Assembly (NCBI RefSeq): GCF_910592395.1
Contig: NC_088312.1
Coordinates: 5,146,001 to 5,210,000 of the forward strand
Direction: 5' to 3'
Source of the DNA: Lineus longissimus
Taxonomy: Eukaryota > Nemertea > Pilidiophora > Heteronemertea > Lineidae
DNA length: 64,000 nt
This document shows positions 27,566 through 38,946 of the stretch, piece after piece. Both the position numbers and the translations under genes were made by a program. Within the stretch, counting starts at the first letter, position 1, and every line of letters begins with the position of its first letter. The notes under the pieces were generated by a model, which ran no database searches, was not told the DNA's origin, and saw nothing but the letters and a program-made list of their open reading frames with translations.

Positions 27566-30500
27566 TTCGCTTATGTCCGCACATTTTCCTAGAGTCCACA
27601 CCTGAAATAAAAAGCCGAGGATTCGCAATAAGCAACCGTCTGACCTTTGTAAAGTACAAATCTTTCTAGCTACGAACAGCATAATCGAACACTATGTCAA
27701 AAAATGTTCAGATTGGAGCAACCCCAGTCACCATACAATGTCAGTAACCATAGCAATTTGCCACAGAGCGATCTGCGCGTCAATCACGACGACATTAACA
27801 GTTCGATAAATGACACTTAGATTACTTTGGTGATGAAAATAAACATGCCTTATGAGATCTTATAGGCCTAGTCTAAACCTACATGAAAATTATTATCACG
27901 GGCCGTGCCGTCTCTATATAGCGTTTCATGCCCGATTTATTAAACCACGTAAATCGCTTTAATTTAAGCTATATCCGCTTTGTTGCCAGGCAACGCGCAC
28001 GTCAGTAGTTAGTCGTCAATAGTAGCGTGACTAGATCTATGGTGAGGAGAAAGAAAGAAAGTAAAGAAAGATAGAAAAGAGACAACACGATTTTCGACTG
28101 CTTGTGGTCACAGCGGGAAGCTGTTCAATGCCAAATGGTGAGTTAGAAGGAGTCGCATAGCCTCCCGCAGTATGGCCTTCCCGATAAAATGTTTTGGGGC
28201 GCGCGTTTATTTTGAGAAATTGTTTGACAAACCCATGAATGAGACAATTAGATAGGCGTGATGGATTGTAAAATATCATCAAAAACAAAGCAATAACTGA
28301 TGGAATGGACAATAAGATATGGATTTTGATTACATCAAACCCAGTTTTCTAAGGCGGGCAGTCAGAGGTCCGTATATATTTTTGTCAAAAATCGAAGACA
28401 AGCTGTATGTGCGATCAAAAATCCCTTGGAGTATCAACAACAGGGGTAAGTTTCCACAAAATGCGATTTTGATGAAAACAATAACATAAGCCATGACGTG
28501 TTCGTTCTCGCAAATGCGCTCTGACAGCGGAAGCTATCATTTCTCATACACTTCCTAACTTAAATTTTGTGTCCTGTTAGGCATCTGGTAATGTATGTAG
28601 TTCCAACAATGTAGCTGTCATACTTTTCCCACCCGATCGTTTGCCCACTCGAATTATTCTACAATTTGAACTTCAGATGCAGAACTACATGTACAAGCCT
28701 AAATGACGCAAAAGAACACCATTTTATACATAATGTAATGAATCATCTTAACATAGCCTACAAAGCTTTATGAGCGTAACATCCGTCATATAGGCTGTAT
28801 ATCTCTTTCGTGACTATCCTCTGTTAATTTTTCTTGGATAATATCTCGCTCTCCTAACACGATATTTGTGTAACCTAATATGAGGAGAGGAGACACACAA
28901 AAGAAATATTCTGGGCATGTCATTCTAATTCCACTTCATTAATGGATAATGCCTGAGGTATAGGCTGTCTTCGTGAACAGCTAACTGTACATGGGAGTGA
29001 ACAGCGACATATTTAAACAACGGCTGTCGGTTTGAATAGTGCAATTTCATAGGTACATATACTTTAAGGACTGCAACGTGCCATTGGGTGATCGGTCATT
29101 TGTTTGAATAGGTCATAAAAGATGTACATTACATGTACGGTTACTGCCAATCTGATGGCTGATATTTTTATAACTTATGAAGGTCTTCCTCTTCAGTAAT
29201 GCAATACTGATGTACGGTATACAGGCTCTCGATGGACAAGGCGTGTACGGATGAAAAAGGAAGGCCTTTATCAGTATTTAATCACAATTGATGCTTTGTA
29301 GTAGTAATGCACGATTGATGTACGGTACGTACATCTTTTTGTACTAAGAGCTTCGCAGTGGGAAATGACAGCGCCAGTCACCTCTGAGGTTTCCGGCCAG
29401 TGTCGGTGTAAAAGTATCACATAATCTGAAAAGAGAGGTCATTAGCATCTTCGTGAATAATCAATAAATGAGTATTCGGTCTCCTCTCAGATGTTACCTC
29501 AAATGCTGATTTGACAAGGACATTTAAATCGCGCAACTCCACCTCACCCAAGACCGCAAGTTCTGCGACCAGCATATTAAGAGAAAGCATTGCTTCCACC
29601 TGGGTTTATGTGATCGAACCTCTGTCGTCTTCCAGTCAGTATCGATAGTCTATAGCTGGATATCACGAGAAACTGTTTTACAGGAGGATATGCACCCAAA
29701 TATTATATGGGTGTGTACCATAACGCATCCTGATATCATCGATGAGTAGAATAAGAGAATTCATAGTTTAGGATAGATGTCCTTTTTCGAGTTTCGTGAA
29801 TGTACTTTTTTCCTAAGCGACTATACCTTTCATTGATTATCAGTACTGTTAGCGCTTGGTAAACAACTCTCTCACATCATCTCGCGTGATTAGCTGCATC
29901 AACGCTTCATTACCGTCATGCCAGGTTCGGGTTTTTTCATTGGTTCTGTAACAGGGTCGTTTGGTGCCAATTGACTCAGTATGTATCGATCACCGGGGCA
30001 ATTCAGTTAGACAACAACTCCAGGAGTGCCTTGCGAAATCTTGAGGACGTTCCAATGCAAGCACGTAAAGCCATCCTATGCATTCCATCATATATATGCT
30101 CGGCAACAACAAAAAGCTATTAACATCCGCATTCGATGCAACTGCAGACAGCTCTTATCTGGTCGTTCTGCCCTTGCTGATAGTTGCTTTGAGTGTGGAC
30201 AAACAAAGGACCAATTCTTAACAAGGGTGGGGCTGCTGACGACGTAGTACTAGTATCCCTCTCGAGCAAAAGAGATGTAGGCCCTACTCTTTCATTCGTG
30301 CAGTGCATTTCGTATAAAAACACACTCCAGAAGGAACAACAAATCTATTGGATTATATATTCCGCCGCTAGTGTTTTTCCTCTGTTGATTAAGATCCAAC
30401 TCAGCGATTTCCCTTTCGGTTTTCATGATTTCACTTTTTATACTATGTACCTATCCTTTCCTGGGTTGTTCAAAATCTAGCTACATGTAAGTCACTATTG

Positions 30501-32123
30501 ATACGTGCTCCCTGAGTTAAGGGTTTACGCCAGGATTTTGAACAACCAGACCAAGATCGGAAGGTGGAAAGTGCAGCCATACAACATTACGTTGGGCGTG
30601 ATACTGACCACTGAGGCAATTCGAATTAATTGAATAACTTACTGTTATTTCTCGCAAAAGCAATTGGTTTATCAAATAACAGATTTGGACAGGCTTCTCC
30701 TTGTTGCTTTCGCATGATATGTTACCACCCATTATTCAATAACCGACCACAAATATATTCTTTCTGACAATGGACGTTATGAAATGTCGCCAATGGCCTA
30801 AACGAAAATTCAGCTGAAAGAGAAAAAGGCAATCTAGCAGAAAGTGTAAACCGGCAATCTTTATTGGATGGCTTCGGTGTGATTCCGCATCATTGCAATC
30901 TTATTATGGGGTTAATTATTTCATAAAGATGCTGGGAAGTGATGCGTGAATCCTGTCACATAAAGTCTTAGTTCCGACATGACGATATCACAAGTTCATA
31001 CAAAGATTGCAAGGACTGTCGACTGCACAAAAGATCATGACGGAGACATCGATGTTTTGCAGCAGGGACGCCAAAGGATAAATAAAGAGCTTTCGACAGA
31101 ACGCGGTTTTGGTATGGGTTGTGTAAACAATGAGTGAGGCAGCAAGATTAAATCAAAAAGGCTTAACAGACAGCAGTTTTCACCCTTTCGAAGAGCTATA
31201 CGAACGACGAAGCATGTAAATGTATTTTACTGATCGATGACGATTTTTTAAAGATTTCACCGATTTCTCGGCTACTGAGTGTGAAAAGCAAGGTGCGTCA
31301 CGAAAAGCGAATTCGTGCATGACTTAGTGACACTATAGACTTTCGTGGGTTGCAAAACATACCTGAAAACACTCAGCTACGAGTCAGAGTGTCCATCTCC
31401 ACTCCAACGGTCCCGTCCCGTATTTGGTAAATTCACGAGTTACTTGCTATCGTGGTCGTTGGTTTGAATCGGATGTATCCATGCTCCATCAAAAGACCCC
31501 GACCACTCCAATAGGTCTAAATGTTTGTTTACCAAATTACCGCTGAGGCCGAGCGGTAATTGTCTTGTCCAATGATTTACGCAGGTTTTCTCGTGTGACA
31601 GTTGTGATGAGACCGTGCTCCTTTGGAAGCAATATATGCCTATTGATTCTTCTTCTTACTTCTTATTCTTACTTCTGCCGTCCCTCGTGTGCTTGCGTGC
31701 GTATTTCAGTTACTGGAAAATAACATCGCTTGGGGACAAAGGATTTTGTCTTATGACATTTCAAGAAAAGTTCGAAGATCTTTTCGATGGACATTGCTTC
31801 TGACACAGCAGGTGAAACCGCAACTATGACTCGACAAAGGTAAGGTGCCATTCTTCAGTTTTCAAATTTCATATCTTACCCATTTGGTGTCAATTACTTT
31901 GGAGTTTTCCTGCGGTTCCTGTGGAAATGGCGTTCTGGTTAAGGTACTAGTGCACACTGATCGAGACTCCAGGAACGAACGCTATTCTTGCGTTTTTATT
32001 TACTGTAGTGCGCAGGCAAAAATCGCACCCGAACGCATATTGTGTTCGAGCCATTTTAGACGGGAATTCTTTGAACACCTTCTATGACGAAAACGGCAGG
32101 AGTCCTGATTTGCAATCAGGGAA
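27566..32123. other. Gene-poor stretch upstream of the GPCR
   Basis: No supported gene. It contains the presumed upstream region of the GPCR; no TATA box or CpG-rich promoter stands out. Confidence 0.45.
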
Positions 32124-35100
32124 ATGAATAAAAGTCACACGTATTCCCAAAGGCATCTCACCATATGGCAGCCCTGTCATCATATACGACACTTGTACAT
32201 GCTGTATTTCAGGAGTCACCTTTACCGTCCCAACTCTGGCACCCTTCGTATCTTGAGACTTTTACTGAGGTTGACAAGTTTAACCTGTGCGTTGCTAGCT
32301 TCCGGCGAGACTATTTACGTTGACCCTACTGGTAGGTAGATCTTGTGTTGCATCTTTAGTCTAAATTGCTACAGATTTGATGAAAGTGTTACAAACCACA
32401 AGAAACCTGGATGGAGGATAAGATAGTTTATATGGGTGGACGTAATAAATATGTCAATGAAATTAATCTTTGCATGGAAAAGATGAAAAATCAAAGATGT
32501 GTATTTATGCTAGAAGACACAATTTTTTCAGCTTTAGATGGCGGACACACATCTGATCCATACACCATCACGGACAACGGGCTTACTCCAACTCCCAATG
32601 ATATTTCGAAAACTATAAATGGCGAACTCAAAGCATCGACCACAGTCGCTGGCCCCGTCGAAACCTCGACACCGAAACCAACGCGTGCTCAGCCACCAGA
32701 GAGCTGTCAATTCTCTGGAAACGGCAAAATCGCCATCCTCCCCTTCAATGAAAGAGAAGATTACTATAGAGCGAGAATAGGAATCATCGAAAAAAGGGCA
32801 CCTTTCCTCACGCTCAAATATGGAAGGGCGGTGGCCATTTACGATAGCAAGCAACTTAAAAAATTTCAAGACCTTTTGGGCCAACATTGGTTGTACGATT
32901 ATCCAGTCCTGGAGAAACTGAAACAAGCCATGGAATTCGTTATAGCTTTGTGGGTACCATTCGTCCTTGGAATTGTCGGTGAGTACATTTTCTTTTCCCT
33001 TCTACTCTTTGTACCAATATTAGAAGAATTACGGTCTGGGAACATACTAGTATGACCTAAATGCCTGCTGACTTCCAAATTCAGTACAAGCTAATTAATA
33101 CCAAATACTAATACATTGATCTGCTCTCATTTTGATATTCGGAACATAATTAGTTTGAGAAGGAACTTTAATCACAATGTAAAATATTTGCTGTTAATTT
33201 CTAGGAAACTACATGGTATTGTACACAGTGATTATCTACCTGAAGAACAAGTCGGCCACCAACATTCTTCTGTGCTCTTTGGCGCTGACTGACTTTTTGA
33301 CTCTTTTGATATGCGTCCCTCTTAAGGTAGGTAACATTAACCTTAAAGGCCAGCTCCGCTCATTATTTGGTTTCATTGTGCAGAATGAAAAAGTGCACTG
33401 TCTCGTACATGAGATATACTGTATACGCTTGAATGCGAAATTCTTGTAAAATTGGAAAAATATAGGACACCATGGATCTTAACTGTCTTTCTTCGTTACT
33501 TTCAGACGTTTACCAAGATTAAACCTAATTACCTGGTGATCGGTTTGGGGTGTTCAGCAATCGCGTACATCCAGCACGTATTTTTCCATGCCTCTATACT
33601 ACTGCTCGCGACAATGGCTGTGGAAAGGTAAACAGCTAAACATACTCCTCACAGTTCCCCTCACAAAGTAGATACATGTAGTTCAATGCAGAGCTTCATT
33701 TAATGATGCAGCTAATGGATAAGATAGTTTAACAATGATGATGCTTAGGGAGGGTTCATTGTACAAACAAACTATGGCCTATATGGGCCTTGTATCGATG
33801 TACACGTATGTGTCAGTTATCAATTTTGGCATCTTAAAGAAATTGGTATATTAATAAAGTACTCACAATTCAATCTTGCAATTTACATGTAATTTTCCAG
33901 ATACTTAACTATATGCCATCCCTTGAAATCCAAACTTATCTCAACTCCAAAAAACATCAAGAAGGCCATCCTCGTGTCTTACGTTCTCTCATTTATAGTG
34001 TCCGCGCCGACTTTCCTGACTTATGTGAGTACCATCGGTCGCCTCTTTATCATTGCGACTCGCCAACATTTATATAAAATTTCTGCAAGAATTTGATGGT
34101 TTACTGAATAGCATCTACATCTTAACAACGTCAATATTATAATCGAAGGTCGAATCAGCGATCTAAAGTGCTCCTGTTTACATGCACGTTTGATGCAGTA
34201 ATTGCATTACACGGGCTCTCTTCTAAAATGCACTTTGTTGAATTTTAGGGCGAGCGATACCTTTCTAATCAAGATAAACCCCACTGCCCGCAGGAAGCTG
34301 AATGTGTCGACTTCAACTTCAATATCGCAGACAGTGATCTGATGCAGCAGTTGAAAGTTTACCCATACATGGTGGTCGAAAGTGTGGTCTATTTTGGAGC
34401 CATTCTCCTCCTGCTTATCTGTTACGGCATGGTTGCGAACACACTTTTTAAGAGCATCAAAGAAGCAGAAGCCATGAAGGCGGGGAAAAAACAGTAGGTC
34501 TTATACCATTTCGTTCAAAGATACAAACTCGTCAAGGCAGAGATAGAAGTACAACACGATGATTATTTTTATTATCATTATATTTATAATTAATATCATT
34601 ATCATTATCATTATTATCTTGAAGAAAACTTTACAAACTCATTGGTGACAATATGAATGCTTTTGCCAAATAACAAAAGTATGTACTACGTACATAGCAG
34701 ATTTCTAATGATAATGTTTGACCCATCAACCATCTGCTTCGCACCGAAAAAAAGGTATACTCGGGAATGGAAATGATTTTTTCATCGGTGAATTTTCAGA
34801 CTCCCGCTTGGCGCAAAGAAGGTTGAAGACCACGACGCGCAAAGTAGAATGAGGGTAGGATTATTTTTTCATTAGTTTGAACATATGTAAACCAATGCTA
34901 AGTTATAGTATCTGTACTTTTAAACGCACTTCGAAGATGTGTGGTAGTATAGTCCAGTGCCCGTCATTGTCTGGTCGGTGCAAAAAAGCTGTATTTTCTG
35001 TTTCGTTTTTTGTCTGAGGGTCCGACATACTTTCTCCAATCGTGACTAAATCTGATGTCTCTTTCAGATCGTGAAAATGCTGATTGTGGTGGTCATCTTC

Positions 35101-35706
35101 TTTGTAGCCTGCTGGGGCCCAATTATCCTTATTCTCGTCTTACAAGTCACAGCAGACCCACTTTATATGGAGTTCAGTCTCAGCAGCGCTCGCGAGACCT
35201 GGATACTGCGAAATTCTGCATGGGCGCTGGCCATGGGAAACAGCTGTGTCAATCCGTTCATTTACCTGGTTATGTCAAGGTAAGACAGCAGAAACAGTGC
35301 CTGTATTGTTGTTGCACGACACTTCTTACACCGAAATGGAAGTAAGGATCATGCTTTAAGTATATTTCAAGTCCTAAATAACAGGCTCGCACTTGCAATC
35401 AAAATAACATCTACATGTACACTAAGAGTAGAGGGCATCTCAGCTGACGTGGAAATGTTAGTAATTGCAATATCGAAGGGTAATAAAAGACGAACGGTGG
35501 TCGTTTTTTCAGCTTCAAGATGATTTGGTCAAACAATAAGTCTTCATTATATGATGTCTCATTCTTCCAGGTCATTCCGTCGTGGTTTTAAGGCTTCTAT
35601 TGGATGTGGAGGGAAGGATGATCTGAAGCGGACCGCAACAAGACAATCACAGATGCATTCGGATGTTAACTCTGAGGCGACTAGGACTGAGTCGGTTGCA
35701 TCATAG
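32124..35706 (+). CDS. Rhodopsin-like (class A) GPCR, peptide-receptor type, nine exons
   Basis: Exons 32124-32331, 32532-32978, 33205-33326, 33506-33627, 33901-34024, 34249-34493, 34800-34854, 35068-35279 and 35571-35706 join in phase to about 556 residues; all introns are GT-AG. Exon 1 (Met at 32124 or 32199) encodes a signal-peptide-like stretch (LRILRLLLRLTSLTCALLAS). Exon 2 encodes about 130 extracellular residues, then TM1 with VGN split by an intron. Seen next: LALTD (TM2), Cys at the top of TM3, ERYLTICHP for the DRY motif, two Cys in ECL2, CWGP (TM6) and NPFIY (TM7), then a Ser/Thr-rich tail. The TM4 Trp and TM5 Pro common in class A are not obvious. The motif set suggests a neuropeptide-like receptor coupling to G proteins at the plasma membrane; the ligand cannot be inferred. 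Exon 1 is the least certain part. Confidence 0.85.
34561..34620. repeat. AT-rich ATT/ATC microsatellite in a GPCR intron
   Basis: Imperfect runs of TTATCA and ATTATT occur within the intron between the fifth and sixth exons. It looks like ordinary simple-sequence repeat. Confidence 0.7.
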
Positions 35707-35740
35707 TGTTCAAACGGCCGCTAGCGCACACTCTCGTTCG

Positions 35741-35990
35741 ATGTATGTACAACCTCCAGTTACGTACAGTATGTTTGCCACTTCGAATTGATCTCCTTGT
35801 CAGAAGATGTTAGTTTTACAAGTGATAACCAAGTAATCATTTGGGAGAATGCAGAGACTATCTCAATACGTTATCGCGGAGTTGGCCCGTGCATGTTTAT
35901 TCTGTTGTTACATGTATTTATGGGGATATGCAAGGTGAGATAAAACGTGACAGCGAAAGAAAAGTGGACATATCTCTTTGTAGAACGCTC
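35741..35990 (+). pseudogene. Decayed partial copy of the PAN-domain gene's second exon
   Basis: This stretch, just after the GPCR stop codon, aligns collinearly with 37385-37710 of the downstream PAN-domain gene. Shared blocks include GATCTCCTTGT (35790 and 37440), GAGACTATCTC (35854 and 37582), TTATCGCGGAG (35871 and 37599) and TTGTAGAACG (35978 and 37700). About 75 bases of the intact gene are missing between the first two blocks, and no reading frame is kept. It therefore looks like the remnant of a tandem duplicate. It lies within the presumed 3' UTR of the GPCR transcript. Confidence 0.8.
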
Positions 35991-36091
35991 TCTTAGAAAC
36001 TCAGAAGTTGAGCGTGAGATTTTATTCCGACTGGTGTACCTTTATGTTATTCGTCACTGATAACTTTCCCTCATGTATTGAGAGTATAACC

Positions 36092-36097
36092 AATAAA
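36092..36097 (+). terminator. Candidate poly(A) signal of the GPCR gene
   Basis: AATAAA 386 bases after the GPCR stop. Its use would place the decayed gene copy inside the GPCR 3' UTR. Confidence 0.5.
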
Positions 36098-36733
36098 AAT
36101 TGGCCGACCGGATATCGAACGATCCCATTTTAATTTTTGTATATTTTCAATGCAGATCAATAATATCGAACTGAGTTCGCTGCTATAAAACATTGGCGAC
36201 AAAAATCGATTTTTGAGGCCTACCCAATATGCTGGTCTCTCTTTTGGTGATGGTAATAGGCATGTGGAGAAATACGGTCGTCATTTTAATATTAGAGCTT
36301 GGTTTTGGCGTTACGTTCAAAGAATTCTTTTGAAGTCGCTGACACTTTTCTCACAAAGTTTCCCACTTTCTTCTCCGGCAACACACTGAACGGTTTGGAA
36401 TTGTGAGCGTACAGTGTGTTACAGGAGAATTCCAATGCGGGTGTACGTACGGTTGAGGTTCTGCAGAAGAAGAGGACTGAGTTTTCAGATGAGTTTACTG
36501 GGGAACTTTCGAATTTCGTACTCATGGTACGTTTTCTATAACAAAACAATCGGAAGTCTCTCTTTTTCAAATAATATGGATGTCCGACATGTAAAAATGA
36601 GAATAACAACTCTGCTACTTACTGGCTCTCATCTCCTAGGTAAATGCCACTTACTTGCTATACTCATAGTCAGTGCAGCTTTTGCCACGTAAGACAAATG
36701 ACACTAGCCTCAGTCCTTGTCAATAATCTAACG
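36098..36733. other. Intergenic stretch upstream of the PAN-domain gene
   Basis: It contains a short signal-peptide-like ORF (Met at about 36577, MRITTLLLTG onward) with a possible GTAAAT donor near 36641. I cannot tie it to a downstream exon, so it may be chance or an alternative first exon. Confidence 0.35.
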
Positions 36734-38291
36734 ATGAAGATATCGACCGAATGCGTCGACTTCCTTCGTGTTACGTTATTCTTGGCGTGTTATTGGTCAG
36801 GATGTTTGGCAACAACAAAAGAACAAGCAAGAGTGTTTATTTTCAAGATACGGGTAGAGGGTGTTTCAATTGCTCCCCCAAATCTTGGAGAATTCCACGT
36901 TGCATCCCGTTTAGAGGGTACGGTAATGTGTCTTGAGACCGTCGGGTGTACGGCGATGAATTACGTTCCGATGACCGAGCGTTGTCAGCTTGGGAGCGAA
37001 GTGGGAGAACTGTTGAATCTTGATGTGTTAATATGGAATGGCAGTCGTCTGTATACGAGATGCTGGAGATGGGTAAGTGTGCCTGGCATGTGTGAGGAGA
37101 TTCATCCTAATATGAGGTCCAGGTCGTTTTTAATCCTGCGCTCTCCGTTTATACCATCAAATTCGATAAAATAGAATGCGCAGTTACTATGTTTCATATA
37201 GTAGATTACCTTTGTCTTGACTCATTCCTAAGAAAGAACGAGGGATCCAAACCTCATAACAGGATTTCCTCCGAAGGGAAAATGATATCCCATTACTATC
37301 ACCAGGAGTGGAACATAAAGACTCTTATTTTCAGGGCAGGAGACTTAGTAGACGACAGCCACTTGCGTACACTCCTTCCCATGTGTTGGGTGTACAGCCT
37401 CCAATTGAGTACAGCACCTTGTATTACCACTTTCAAAATGATCTCCTTGTAGCGATAGAATTGACCAAGCAGGGAAAATCAGTTGTGAAAACATTTGCAT
37501 TTCCCTCCTCCTCTAAGAGTTATATTCACCAAGTTGGTAGCTTTAGAAAAGATTACCAAGTCGTCATCTGGGGAGAATGTCGAGACTATCTCGTTATGTT
37601 ATCGCGGAGGCTGCCGGTGCAGTTTCATTATATTGATATTTATGGTAAAAAACGTGTTGATTTAGAACTTGATAGCGAAACACAAGGGGACGTTTCGCGT
37701 TGTAGAACGAACATTTCAACACATCCAAGGATTATAATGTACACGTTCCGTGACGGGGTCGAAGCTGTCATTCACTGTTATCAACGATACCAAGATATTG
37801 CTATGTTTTTTCGTGTAACTACCCCGATAGTCAAGACACGTGTACGGACTAAATTATTTCTACAACGAATTCGTACCAGAAAAGGACTCATCTCAGACAA
37901 CAGTCACAAGGCTTGGTCCCACAGGCTTGAGATGTTTGCCTACCCTAAGATTTTACAAAGGCGTCAAAGAATAATGCATGAATTTGAGAGAATGCCTTAT
38001 CTGTATTGTGACTGTAGTGATGAAACTATCCTTAACTTACTATTTGACGAAATGCTTGGTAAAATATTTTTAGTGCTTTCGAGTCACGCTATTTTGGATG
38101 TATCGGGTTTGAAGAAAGGCAACACCTTCGTTAAGGATTGGCATGTTGTCAGTTTTACAGGGAACCCAAATTTTCTTATAAGTAGGTATGGATACCTTAT
38201 CCAGTATGAGACAAGTTCGAGAAGTGAAGGCCTACATAGCATTCACAAAGTCAACATATATCGCCAGTGCAAGACATCGGACGGCAGTTAA
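36734..38291 (+). CDS. Secreted PAN/apple-like domain protein, two exons, unknown family
   Basis: Exon 36734-37072 and exon 37335-38291 join in phase 0 across a GTAAGT...TTTTCAG intron to give 431 residues. The N-terminus is a signal peptide (MKISTECVDFLRVTLFLACY...). Residues about 38-111 resemble a PAN/apple fold: a Cys-Leu pair, a Cys followed by Ala and Tyr, then Cys-x-Leu and a closing Cys. PAN domains usually bind proteins or glycans outside cells. The remaining 319 residues have Tyr/Trp-rich segments resembling beta-propeller or olfactomedin-like ectodomains, but I recognise no family. A decayed copy of part of exon 2 lies at 35741-35990. Just after the TAA another frame stays open to 38517, so a frameshift or an alternative end is possible. 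Confidence 0.6.
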
Positions 38292-38517
38292 AAGCATAGG
38301 TTTCCATGTGCTAGGGTGTTTCTGTAACGATAGATGCTATCGTTCCAGAAAACAAACTTGGCCTGTTGAACTACCTGCGGCGTTGTGGCGTTGGTTGAAT
38401 ATGTGCCCATGGACGGAAATACAAAAGATAAGCACGTGTATGACTACTCTTTTTAACCGAATGGCCATGTCATATAAAAAAACTGGTGAAATACTGTTGA
38501 CTGACTTGTTTAAATGA
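38292..38517 (+). other. Open frame continuing after the PAN-domain gene's stop in another frame
   Basis: The +1-shifted frame from 38188 continues open past the stop to 38517, with Cys- and Trp-rich sequence (CFCNDRCYRS, WRWLNMCPW). No splice pair clearly links the frames. It may be decayed C-terminal coding sequence, the product of a frameshift in this allele, or 3' UTR. Confidence 0.3.
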
Positions 38518-38946
38518 TTTGATTGGAAGAACCAATCTTCAGAAGCAGGTCCCTGGTCCCTTCATGTAGCCTTAGCCTTTTATAGAGGTGGGTATACACA
38601 TACATGGCTGCCGAAAGACACGACAGATAGAATAGTTTATCCGGTTTAATTTGGTTGCATTAGTTACGTCAAATTTAGGTATTGATACGAATGCGTTTGG
38701 TCACATCTGTCAGCTGGTAGCCCTTCACAACTAGACAACAGGGGAAGGAATGCATTTAATTAGGTAAGCCGCACCAGCGGGTCTGACTTCATTCCACAAG
38801 CCCAAAACGCCATGCCCGAACGCCATGACACAACTTTTGACAATACAACCAGATAGTCTCTTGAATGGGATTCTCAAAACAGGGATAACTCGATACCTGG
38901 GTGTCTGAATACGTGTTTAGGTTTCATTCAGACGGAACCTTCTACT
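38518..38946. other. Intergenic, upstream of the sulfotransferase
   Basis: No gene or strong signal is seen; it should hold the promoter and 5' UTR of the sulfotransferase gene. Confidence 0.4.

Noticed and set aside
27324-27682. Peptide-repeat ORFs resembling a neuropeptide precursor
   Set aside because: Repeated peptides arise from the GCGATACC minisatellite on both strands, with no signal peptide or dibasic cleavage pattern.
32411-32531. ATG at 32411 as the GPCR start
   Set aside because: It would give no signal peptide. A TTTTTTCAG acceptor at 32531 joins in phase to an upstream signal-peptide exon, which is the better model, though transcript evidence is lacking.
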